The notes below the pieces were generated by a model. It was not told the DNA's origin. It was given only the letters and a program-made list of their open reading frames with translations, and made no database searches. A stretch of 64,000 nt of DNA. Origin: Mansonella perstans. Taxonomy: Eukaryota; Nematoda; Chromadorea; Rhabditida; Onchocercidae. Location: assembly GCA_037074765.1 (NCBI GenBank), contig JBAMDO010000007.1, forward strand, positions 186,001 through 250,000. Reading direction: 5' to 3'. The position numbers and the translations under genes are program-made. Of the stretch, positions 37,901 through 48,705 are shown one piece after another. Every line of letters starts with the position of its first letter. The stretch's first letter is position 1.

Positions 37901-40584
37901 TTATAGGTGGAATTTATAAAATTATAGCAGAGCTAAAATTTATGCAATTATAGAAAAGTCAACTCACCAGTTTTGCTTTACAGTGGTCAGGAATAATGTC
38001 ACCTCTATAATCTTGATTTGCATTGTTGATAATTTCAAACCTATAAACTACTGCTGATTCTCAAATCCAACAACAAAAGCTCATTAAAAAACATTTGGAT
38101 AACGTTATAAATGTTCAAAAACGATTTAGATTCTTGTGAATTCAAATACTAGTATTTTATTTAGCTTTAGTATTAAGAATAATTTCTATATGATTTTCTG
38201 CTGTATTACAGTGCAAATTTTCTCCTTGAGCAGAAATTTATTACTCAAATAAATTTTCAGCGTATTAAATAACCACGAGAAGGAAGCAGCAAATAAGCTA
38301 CACAGTAAACATATAAACATGTTAATATTTCGTATAATTGATATTTCTGCTCGTTAACTAACCCGTATGTTTTGTCCTTGTTTTTGTGTGATATGCTTAA
38401 TCCACGCTCAATACCTGCAGTCAAACGGCGACGGTGTTCCCTAAATAATGGAATTTAAAACACTTCCCTTTTACATTTGAAAAAACTAATTTTTCAAGTT
38501 CTTTTTTCTTTTTAGCATTAAAAGTTAATCCTAATAAATATGATCAGCACATCTTGTTGGTGAGAAGCAGTAACGATCGAGATTAAGAAACACGGAAGAA
38601 AGTATGTGGCAAAAAAGAGTTAGTGAGGTAGGATTATGTGATGGAACACAGCAAGTTTGAGAGGTGATTATAACAAAAGAAGCAAACCCACGCTGCACTA
38701 ATGTCGAGGTTACATCATTAAATGTTTGCGCTTTTGGATTATAATAAGGTGAACCTAACAAAGCAAGTAATAAAGTTACCTGCTTAAGACTTAAAAATGA
38801 TGAAAAAATACTTTTCCCAACTAAGCATAACTTATTTCAAAAAAAAGCTCCCAAGCAATTACAGGGAGCTGGTACTTTTAGTATCAGAATTCAAAAATCA
38901 AAAAAGCCATGTAAAAAGGTAAGAAAAAAGTCCAAACGAATAAAGTGTTACTCTTGCTCTCGTTCATTTTGTTCATTAAACCACTGGACTTCTTTCTCTT
39001 TAAGGTCCTTTATTCGATCAACCAGATTATTTCTTTCCTCCTGTGCTTCTCGATACTTGTTTTCGATGCTGTTATAACTAGCCTATAAGGTAGTGAGTTA
39101 ATTTCTTCTGCTTTAAAATTAACCAGTTAACCTCTTCAAAAACAAAATTTGTTTGACAAAAGTCAAAAAAATTTAACATAATGGCGTACGTCAACGAATC
39201 ATCAACCTAATGAAATGAGACGAAACATTGCATATATACAAATAGCTGTACTTTAAATAATTCGGAAGTACTAAAGGTTTATAACGTTTCAGGTTCTTAA
39301 AATTCATATGCAGCAATAAAACTATAAAAAAAAAACGTGCCTGCAAAGCAAAATGTTCATCCTTCAATAGAGTGTTTGCTTCTTCTAGTGTAATCAATTC
39401 CTCTTCTTTTTCTTTCAATTTTTTCTTCAACTTCTGATTCTCTTTTTGGCACTCTTCTTTTCTAAATATTTCTTTTAATAAGAACCGCCGTAATATTCCA
39501 CGACCTACACTTTATCTAGACAAAATGCTAATAAAGCTGGACGTCGAACTCTCCAACGTTGGTAAAGAAGTCTTCTACCTGCATCACTCGAGTTTCTTAG
39601 CTCACTGAAGAGCCTATTAAATAGTGTAACAAGCACGGGGATAACAATCAACCTTATTAAAGACTACAATTAATTAATTCACCTATTCCATTCTGATAAT
39701 AAATATTAATGTAAGTTAAGCCTCACATAATACTAACTGCGCTTAGTTCTCGCACAACAACGCTCAAACGATTGTTTGTTTCAATCAGCTGTTGATCATT
39801 TTGCTCCTTTTTACGGTAAAGATCTGCAAGCTCAGCTTCCAGTTCTATCGTACGATCCGAGCTTCCTGCTCTCAAATATCGCTGTTGAAAATAATTTTTC
39901 CACTGATTGATAGTTTAGTAAAAAAATTTCCATATAAACAAATGAAACATCTCCCAAGATATGCTCGGAAAATTAATCGAGCAATATCATAGATAACTTA
40001 TATAGAATCGAAGTCACATTCACGTGCACTGATAATAACATCTCAGTTATATCCATCAAACAAAGTCCTTTTTTCCCTTGCCCAAATGTAAATGCTTGTG
40101 AATTATTGGGTTTCTCACTTACCACTTACCAGATGATAAAGAAATAATTAAACCTACAACGAACTACTCGAACCATGACGTATACGGCCGGTACGCGCAA
40201 TATTCGCTACATATTCCATTAATTCACAGTCTATAAAGAGATAAAATTTTTGATACCATTATTAAATGCAAAATTGAAGGAAATCTGAAAATCCTTTGCA
40301 ATCATAACTATTTTCAAAACAATAAAACATCAATTTCAAAAATTGTATTGAAAGATATTATATGTATGCTTAAAGTATTACAGTTGAGTAGTATCACAGA
40401 TATCATATGTGCAAATACTGAAGTGATATTTCGTGCGATAATAATAACAGGAAAAAAATGTGAGAAGAAAAAGCTTACAAGAAGTGAACAATGAATCGAA
40501 TTGACTGCATACAACATTTCGACGTTCAAGTTGTTGTATGATTGCAGCACGGAAATTGCTATCAATTGTATCCGTTTTATCCAT
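34957..40584 (-). CDS. atg-16: Autophagy protein ATG16 (coiled coil plus WD40 propeller)
   Basis: Exons from the 5' end: 40584-40479, 40230-40211 (possibly to 40158), 39902-39727, 39461-39341, 39082-38952, 38754-38688, 38440-38363, 38040-37968, 37729-37611, 37401-37275, 37097-36977, 36722-36546, 36218-36134, 35814-35662, 35017-34957; about 540 aa. ATG16 binds ATG5-ATG12 and directs LC3/GABARAP lipidation at the phagophore. The N-terminus (FRAAIIQQLERRN) fits the ATG5-binding helix. The coiled coil contains EEANTLLKDEHFALQ, like the vertebrate LERANQTLKDEYDALQ. The WD40 repeats include HSLTGHGNKVSSAKF, VSGSYDRTFKLWDL and SGHYDRKIRFWD, each aligned with ATG16L1. Two points are open: the intron after 39341 appears to use a GC donor, and the join 38952 to 38754 does not keep frame, so a small exon is probably missing. 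The worm has two atg-16 genes in C. elegans; which one this matches is not resolved. Confidence 0.88.
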
Positions 40585-41503
40585 CTATTATCTACTACAG
40601 CAATTATTACTCTAAGCAATATTCACTCATTGCAACGCATATGTATATGTAGATAAGATCTGAAAGGATACACTTATGCTATCAATCAATTATCTATTTT
40701 AGAAAACAATTTCAAATTCAATTCCAATATATTTCAGTATCAAGTACCCACAGCATCTAAAATAAAACAACCATCGTAGTGACAATAAAGAGAAAAGTGG
40801 TCAGAAGCGATACGGTTAATTTCATACCGCGTTATTTGCCAATTTGATGGTTGCATTTATGAATTCAATTTTTGAATCAACGAGAGTTAAACCGAAATTC
40901 CTCAGTGTTATTCTGTGCTGGGTAATGATATTTTTGTTGAGTATGGAACAGAAATATTAAATAGCTATTAGTTTAGCAAATTCTGAACCTTTTCTTGACC
41001 TTAGCTTCTTTATGTTAAGGGTCATTTAGGTTCAAAGAAAAAAACAAATGGATTTTGGCACCGAATAAGTTTCTATGTTCGACAGAATCCGAATAAGTTC
41101 CTATGTTCGACAAAGTATAATTTTAAAAGAAAACGTTTTCTCTTCATTTTGCTATTACTCTCATGGATCACTGATTGGAAATCATTATGAGAATTCAAAA
41201 AGATCAGCAAAATAAAGGAAAGCGAAAAGATATGAGCCATTTCTTTTCTTCCTTTTCTTGAAATCATTTCTCCATTTCTTTTCTTTGCTTGAATAGTTAG
41301 CATTTGAGATTTTGAATTAGTTCTTCGATGATCAAATGTAACACATTATTGTATATTCAGTACATTAATTTTGTATTCGTATTTATATTTGTACGTATTT
41401 ATTCATCTTTTGTTTACGTTATTCGTACGTATTTATTTATTTCTTGTTTACGTCATCTTTTCTTTCTTTTCCATTTTTATACAATTCTATCTGCAGTTAT
41501 TAT
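40585..41503. promoter_or_regulatory. Divergent promoter region between atg-16 and the CDK4/6 gene
   Basis: About 0.9 kb separates the two divergently oriented start codons. It is AT-rich, with the word GTACGTATTTAT occurring twice near 41.39-41.44 kb and GTTCGACAGAATCCGAATAAG-like words recurring near 41.06-41.11 kb. No defined binding site is assigned. A trans-splice-like acceptor (TATCTGCAG) lies just before the kinase start codon. Confidence 0.5.
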
Positions 41504-43934
41504 ATGATGGAAGAAAGCTGTTCAAGATGTGATCGAAATATGGATGATAATCTTGAGAATGCTCATGAGTATGAAGAACATCGCGTGATCGGGAAAGGTG
41601 CATATGGTGTCGTATATTTAGTTACTCATATACCAAGCAACATACAGGTGAGTATTCCTTTTTTGCTTAGCATTTTTTAATATGATTTTAAACTTCATAT
41701 GATGTGAGAAAATCATATGAAGGAATTGTTAAGCTCTGATTGGCTGTCCCATTTTACAGCATACGCATGCCATTATTCTGAAAATCGCCGGAGTGGTTGC
41801 ACTGCCACTGTTTGTGCTCTTCTTATTCATGGAAACCTTCCTTCAGCTTATTTAGATATCTTGCAAGTTAGATGTTCCTTACAGTAATTGTTTGCACTTT
41901 CATTCTCTAACCAAACTTTGCAGATTATATAAATTCTGCTTGTTTATAAAATAATCTGAATAAAGCTTTTCATTAAAGTTTCAATATGCACTGCTTACAT
42001 AATTCATTACAGTATGCCTTAAAAAAGATGATTGTGCGTATAACAGAAGATGGTATACCACAAAGCATTATACGTGAAATCTCGGCATTGCGAGCACTGC
42101 ATAATTTGAATCATCCAAACATTGTGAAGTTTGTTCCTTCACAGTTTCTTTTTTATCTTTGATTCATTTTTACTACTGCAGATATTATATTTCGAAATTT
42201 TATCCTGATTTTATGAATCAGGAAAGCTATAGGACAAAAGCGGCCTGCCACTAGAAAATTTATCACTAGAAAATTTCTGAAGGAAATTATAGATTGCATG
42301 ATGTATTTCATGGTCAAATTGACAAGGCTGAAATGTGTTTGAGTGTTGTTTATGAAAAATGTGACTGGGACCTGTATGAGTTTTTGCGCACCATCCCTCG
42401 TGACATGGGTGACCATCAATGTCGTCATATTGCAAAACAGGTAAGTTTTTGTTTCTCTTTATACAATAAACAAGAATTTCCTTAGATTTATTGAACGATT
42501 GAAAAAGTACGTTAAGAAATGAACATCTTGTTACAGTCTTTTATAATAAATTTGCTATATATCTGACACTTTCGTCTCTTACTTTTCTATAAGTGTTATT
42601 CACTAATTCCTATGTATCAGTTGCAATATTGGGTCCGGATGTCTCCCTTATTTGGTTCATGTTGCATTTAGCTGGTTGTCTTTTTTCACACTCAGCCTAG
42701 CCCTCCTGTCAGAAGTCGATCATCAACTTTATGTCGAGATTGATAGATTCGAGTCTTATTTTCAAGGTATGAAGTTTAAGATTTTGATGGGGTTGGATTT
42801 TCTCCATTCAAATCATGTTATACATCGAGATTTGAAACCACAGAACATACTGATCAATCGTGACCAAACAATCAAAATTGCTGACTTCGGTTTAGCTCGC
42901 TACTATTCAATGCAGTCTTCTTTCACGACATTGGTAAATCTTTGGATGTCTTTTGTTTTTTGATTATTCTCTTGCTCTCTCAACTATGTCTGGATTTTAG
43001 GTTGTAACCTTGTGGTACCGAAGTCCAGAAGTACTACTCCAGTGCTCTTATAACTGTGGTGTAGATATCTGGGCTGCTGGGTGCATCATTGCGGAATTAT
43101 ATTCCCGTCAACCACTTTTTCCAGCGCACAGTGAAGCACAGCAATTGAGTATTATATTCCAGTAAGTTCCCAGGACGTCTCTGCTTTTCCTCTTAGAACT
43201 AACTTTTAATATTTTGAAATCATTAGGAGTCATATTCTGTCTAATCTTTCAAGTTTTATTTTCTTTCCGAATATGAAACAGATTTTCAAAGTTTAATTAA
43301 GGGATATTATCATCATGTTTTATAAATATAATAGTTTATTATTTAAACAAAATTTCAGTTACATTCAGCATTATGAATTGCGTAAGAGCACAGTTATATC
43401 TTACAGAAAACTTGGCACTCCATCTTCTAACGAATGGCCTCAAAGTGCGGTCATTGAACGTTCATTCTATCCATCGTATCCTGGACAGCCAATGCGTCGC
43501 ATTGCACCAAAATTGCCATTAGATGCTGCAAAACTAGTAAAAGTACGCTATTTTACTTGAATTTATATGATCCGACCTTGCGTAGCTGATTTCTCAAGGA
43601 GATTTTTGAGCAAATAACGGAGAATCAGATCAGAGACATTTTCTATCTATGGTTTTTTACTCACACTTTTCTCTTAAATTTTAGCGGTTTTTTGCAACAT
43701 CATTCATAACCAGTTTCCACTAAATTAAAATCATATGCAAATTCTTGCAATGTTCTTTTTATAAATTTTCTACGCACTTTAATATGATTTTCAATCCGGT
43801 CGCAAATTTACATGTAAAGTGCAATCAAATAATGATTTCAGAGTATGTTAGCTTTCTTGCCGGAAGCAAGGCCTTCATGTGCAGAAGCATTACGTACTGA
43901 GTATTTTCGCCAAAAACACGGTCCAGTTGTTTAA
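41504..43934 (+). CDS. cdk-4: Cyclin-dependent kinase of the CDK4/6 class
   Basis: Seven exons, all in phase, give 316 aa: 41504-41647, 42013-42128, 42293-42440, 42781-42933, 43001-43161, 43407-43542, 43842-43934. Kinase landmarks appear in order: glycine loop GKGAYGVVY, catalytic lysine in YALKKM, cyclin-binding helix [14 protein letters not shown], catalytic loop [17 protein letters not shown], then [13 protein letters not shown] and DIWAAGCI. The helix sequence, the acidic [13 protein letters not shown] stretch and the VVTLWYR activation segment follow CDK4/CDK6 rather than CDK1/2 (PSTAIRE). In animals this kinase, with cyclin D, drives G1 progression through Rb phosphorylation. Exon 4 starts behind a weak TTTAAG acceptor, chosen because it keeps the family spacing ([10 protein letters not shown]). 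A leader-splice-like site precedes the first of two adjacent ATGs; the first is used here. Confidence 0.9.
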
Positions 43935-44621
43935 TAAGACTAAAAAATGAATGTAAGCAGCGGACGAATATCTCAATGCTTCTTTTTCGATCTCCTTTGA
44001 ACGACCTACTATTTTATTTACCAAATTTATTCTACATTCTTCGTAATTTGGTGACTTTTCACTTTTTGTCCTGAGATGGATTATGTCTTTCTAAATTCAA
44101 TCAGTTTGCTCGTTTTTTAAAACATCTTTGATTTCTTTCTGGAAAAAATTTCATTTATTTTCCTTGCATCATATGCCAATTTTCTTCCCGTTGTGCAAGT
44201 CATTTGGACCCATCATCTGCTCTGAAAAGTGCAGTGACTCTTCATTCCTTTTACTGTTAACTGCTTGTAAAGATGTCACTTTGGATATTTTTGATTTGAT
44301 ATTGGGAATCAATCCTGATTAGTTCTTATTTTTTGAATTTTTTAAATAAGACTTTCATGGTTTTAATTGGCTTCAGAAAAATCAACAAAAAAATTGTGTG
44401 GTATTCTCTACTGATCTTGACCAAAGGTGCTTTACTATTCTTTTTTATCGCTTTGTTCAGTTTGGTTAGTGATTGCAATTTGTAAAAGCATTATGTACGT
44501 TCGTGATCTATATTTTAAAGTTGTTGATTATATCTTTGCTATTTTTGTAATTTTAATAAACTAACGAGATTTCTTTTTGAAAATTCTGTTAATTGTTTTC
44601 TGTTTTTTTGTAATCTTGGCT
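43935..44621. other. 3' region of the CDK gene
   Basis: No coding feature recognised. An AATAAA word at about 44556 could serve as a polyadenylation signal for the kinase gene. Confidence 0.4.
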
Positions 44622-45233
44622 ATGTTACATATTGATGTGGACAAAGCATCTTGTCGGGTGATTTCAAACAGTAATCCAGTTTGGCGTATAATCAAAACTC
44701 AAAGGGATCTTGAGTTCCAGGTAATTAAATATGCTTGAGGTGTGAATGTTTTTTCGATCCCTTATCCTCAGCAAGCTCTGGCTTAATGCATTCGGATTGT
44801 CTTTCATTTTCTCTAGTTTCATTGCCAAAAAAGCAAAATTCTTATTTAAAAACTTTTTTAAGCTTATTTTCGCATCTATTTTGAATTCATTGCAGATCTG
44901 CCATTCCTAACTTCATTATTTTATAATAAATTCAACCTTGTTTCTGGTACTGTTGATTTCTCACTTTTCATGGTTTTTATCGGTTTTAACTGATTCTTTC
45001 AACATCAGTGCAAGAAATGGCTATAGTGCAAAATTTCTCACTTATTTTAAAATTTCTCTGCGCAGTTCGTTGCACTTTGGAGTTTTTTCTAATGGTATTC
45101 TCCTTTAACTTTTTAAGTATGTCAAAATTGATTTACATTTCTGCAGAGATTTGATAAGATTGTAGAGGATAACTCAGTATTAGCTACTGTAGGAATTTTG
45201 ATACCTTATTATTCCGAATATTATTATCTATAA
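44622..45233 (+). CDS. Tentative two-exon small protein
   Basis: Exon 44622-44720 ends at a good donor (CCAG then GTAATT). Exon 45147-45233 begins after TTTCTGCAG. They join in phase 0 and reach a stop, giving 61 aa (starts MLHIDVDKASCR; second part RFDKIVEDNSVLATVGIL). The frame is open upstream of the ATG and encodes a strongly hydrophobic stretch (ILLIVFCFFVILA) that would make a good signal peptide, but no in-frame ATG precedes it. The true start could lie in an unseen exon. No family is recognised, and the model could be accidental. Confidence 0.28.
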
Positions 45234-45506
45234 TTTCAATTCCAGTATTCGCATGAATGTTTGTATGTATCCACATAAGAGTGATGAAGCAGTTTTTTAA
45301 CTCTTGCTATCTCTGAGCATACGTGAAATATTTGCTGTTTCGCATGCTATGGACTTGACTGATTTAAATCAGCATGTATATATCTCATGATGACGGAAAA
45401 TTTGAATTTCTTATATTAGTGTGACTTGCAAAGTAATATACTTCCTGTACTGCGTTGCTTACTTTTTCCTTGCAGGAAATCAACTCACTAATTTCCTGTT
45501 TAAATA

Positions 45507-45524
45507 TATGCTATCGATAGCATA
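45507..45524. repeat. 18-bp perfect palindrome TATGCTATCGATAGCATA
   Basis: The sequence equals its own reverse complement and is centred on ATCGAT. The first 15 bases recur at 45962-45976. TATCGATA is the core of the DRE element known from insect promoters, but its relevance here is unproven. Confidence 0.8.
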
Positions 45525-47819
45525 GAAATGAATCTTGTCAATCCACAAAAACAGAATTAATAGAAATGGATTATTTCTCTTTTCATCTTTCGACTGAATA
45601 TCTACTGGATGGAAAAGATGGTCATGGGATTCATGGAAAACGACCGAAATATATCTGTAGTTGAATAGTAAGAACAGCGAAGTTGGAAATGAATCTTCTG
45701 AATAGAATCATGAAAACTAGCGAAAATCTCATCTTCGCTGAAGTGAACGAAGAATTCTAAGCGCTGGTTGCAATTGTTCATCCTAAGTTAGAGATTAGAA
45801 TGAAAAAGCATGAAGCAGTAGAAAGGTAGAACTTAAAATTTTTTCGATCCTCCTCACACAATTCACGACATTCTATTAGTGACTATCTCCAACTGCAGCT
45901 GAAAGATGAAAAGAAATAATTCAATTCTGTAACTTCTGCTTTTCTGGATTGACAAGATTTCTATGCTATCGATAGCTTTTTTTTTAAACAGGAAAAACTG
46001 TATAATAGCTTATTCTGAATCTATTTAAAGCTATGATTTAATTCTATTCTGCTATTTTTCTATGAAATTGTACTTCGTCACATGAAATTCAAATTTCAGA
46101 ATACAGGAAAGGCTGGCACGCGAAGATTCATAATATCTCATATTTACCTCGACTTCATGCGATTTCCTTGCGATCATTAAGTTTCATGAAGAACTTTCCA
46201 GTGTTTTCTTCTATGAACCATTCAGCACAAGCAGTTATTTGATACCACTTTGAATTTTAAATTCTTGATTAAGTATTTTGAATTTTAAATACGTGATTGG
46301 AAATGTTCTTTTTATAACCTTCTTTCTTTTGACAAAGTAACCTAAATATTCAACACTATTGGAGATTTTTGCTTATTTTCAGAGATTTGCTATAATTGAA
46401 GCTAGATAAACAAGGGTTTTATTCATTTTGATTTGTTGTCAGCTCAATCACATACATAATCTTTTGTTCCCTGAAATTTTCAGTCTTCAATGGCTCATTA
46501 TTTAATAATGTAATGGCCTCTCGTGGTATTTCAATCTTTATAACTCTCCCACTTGAAGGTTTCATGTTTTCATTTTTCTCCTATTAATTCAACACACAAG
46601 TTCATGTTATAATTTGATAATACGTTTTCGTAAAACTAACATTTTTTAAGCGCTTTTTCAAATATTTGCAGTTATAATCGTTATAATAGAAGTATTGCAT
46701 GGATTAGCATAATTTCTATCTTTGTAAATAAGTATAGTCGAATCTGTTTTTAACAGTCTTTCTTCCCATGTTTACTTGTTAATCTTCAATAACTTGTTGT
46801 TTTGCTTTGTATCTTAATTCTTTAAAGATAGCGGAAGTTAGACATCAAAAGAAGTTCATTACTCACAAGTTTGGTCTTGTATCATCTATTTTGTGCTATT
46901 ATTTATCATCATGCTTCTGTTTTCCTGTTGAAATAGAATGTTAGGAGCGCAAGACTTCCGCTCTTCCGCTAACATCTGCAGGCTTTCATTTCTTGCATCT
47001 CTACATTTGAGACCTACTTTAAACCTTTGGATGAGAACAATGCTGGTTGATATATCTATCATTGGCGGCTTTTACTGAAGATTTTACTGTTTGATTCTTC
47101 TAGAGAAGCAAGTGCACTTTCCTTTCTCCAATATGTAATCTATTTTATTTCTTTGATCATGTTCTCCTTGGTCACATAGTTTTTCAAATAAGAAAAATTT
47201 TCATTTTGGCTTTTCATTTTTGGCAACAGTAAAAACTTCCACTTTATGTTTGAGATGGAATTCAAAATTTTCACTCGGCCAAGCATTAATCTTTGAGCAA
47301 CTTTTAGAAGTCATATCATTTCGCAGACAATAGGGAACTGATATTTTACGAAGCCTTTTTATTTGAGGGTTCACAACACAATCAGCCTTGAAATATGCAT
47401 CGTCTCAATTCTTGTACTTCAAAAAGAGTTATCTACCAGTAGATAGTTGCTTCTTTGAAATTAGTGCAATTGGATCTAGCTTGATGAGAGAAATTGCGCA
47501 CATATCTTTCATTGCAATTCTACATGCAGAACTGTGATCGCTGCTGAGGTCGAACTGTTACTGATGTATCTGTTAGTAACTTACTACATGCAGAAGTAAA
47601 GGTTATTGTTGTTGATTTGTCTTCTATTAAACAATCGATGAGTTGATTGGTCGTTTAATATCAGTATAGCTCGTTAAAAAAAAAAACTCGCTATCCTGTT
47701 GTCGTGATGAAGGGAAAGAAGTCCGTTATAAATTTGATACGACTTTTTTTCTTTTTTTGGAATTTATCAAGTCAATAGAAAAACGAGATGAAGAGGACTA
47801 GATCTCCCCAAAGTCTTTT

Positions 47820-47845
47820 GAAAGTATGGTATTCGCCATACTTTC
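47820..47845. repeat. 10-bp perfect hairpin
   Basis: GAAAGTATGG (47820-47829) and CCATACTTTC (47836-47845) are exact reverse complements separated by six bases. No coding context. Confidence 0.85.
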
Positions 47846-48667
47846 GTATTAAAAAAGAGGCGAGGGGCGCATTGTGCTTTTAACGTATTTGCTCCTTTAC
47901 CAGAATTCCCTCGAGACTGCTTTTCAGCACAATGGCTCCTCATTATACATTTGATAAATAGGTTTTAAAAAAAATCACTAATGAAACGTATAATTCTTGA
48001 AGAAAGAATATAATGAAGAGTTTTTTAAATAGCGGAACTTTAAAAAATAAAAATACCTTGTTGAATCCTCTTTCGGTGCCAATATGCACTTTTCTACAAC
48101 TGTTTCTAGTAACATATCGAAGAGATTTTCCCTTTGCAAAAAAAAATACTTAAGAGAGAGCGAGAGAAAAAAAAAAGCTCTTTTCTGCTATGATACCATC
48201 AACATAACTTTTACAAATTTTAATGCTACTGCTGCAATGATCTCCACTCTACATACATCTATTTTGCGACTGCCAATACTCACCAAAATTCTATGTTTGT
48301 TCTCTATGAAATGAAGCAACAACAAATTGCAACAACTTCTTCAATTCAATTAAGTCTCTAAGAATTTGTCCTAAATGCTTCGACATTGTCGAGTTAGCTA
48401 TGCCAAAACCCAGCGATTAATGATTGAATTAGGAGAAATGTATCAATTGTTCCTAAGTAGGTTTTCGTGGAATTTTTATCCATCAAATAAATAGTATGCA
48501 AGGAAAGCTAACTACATGTAGAAGATACATATTAGTAATTGTTTATTGATATTGAATCCTTCATTAATGTAACTAAACTTGTTGCATTGCTGCGTTTTTT
48601 CATATTATTCTTTGCCATTTTCCATCACTGTTTCTCTTAGCAGAAGATCTTTCATCATCAATATTAT

Positions 48668-48705
48668 GTTTTCATCATCAATACTACTGTATTGATGATG
48701 AAAAC
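48668..48705. repeat. 16-bp perfect hairpin
   Basis: GTTTTCATCATCAATA (48668-48683) pairs exactly with 48690-48705 across a six-base loop. A further copy of TTTCATCATCAATA lies just upstream, near 48650, so the left arm is itself tandemly repeated. Confidence 0.85.

Noticed and set aside
39569..39609. Possible extra atg-16 exon (LFSELRNSSDA)
   Set aside because: Including it breaks the phase to the next exon. Leaving it out gives near-gapless coiled-coil length against ATG16L1.
42153..42435. Two reverse-strand frames of 74-91 codons
   Set aside because: They are antisense to the CDK exon at 42293-42440, which carries kinase-conserved residues.
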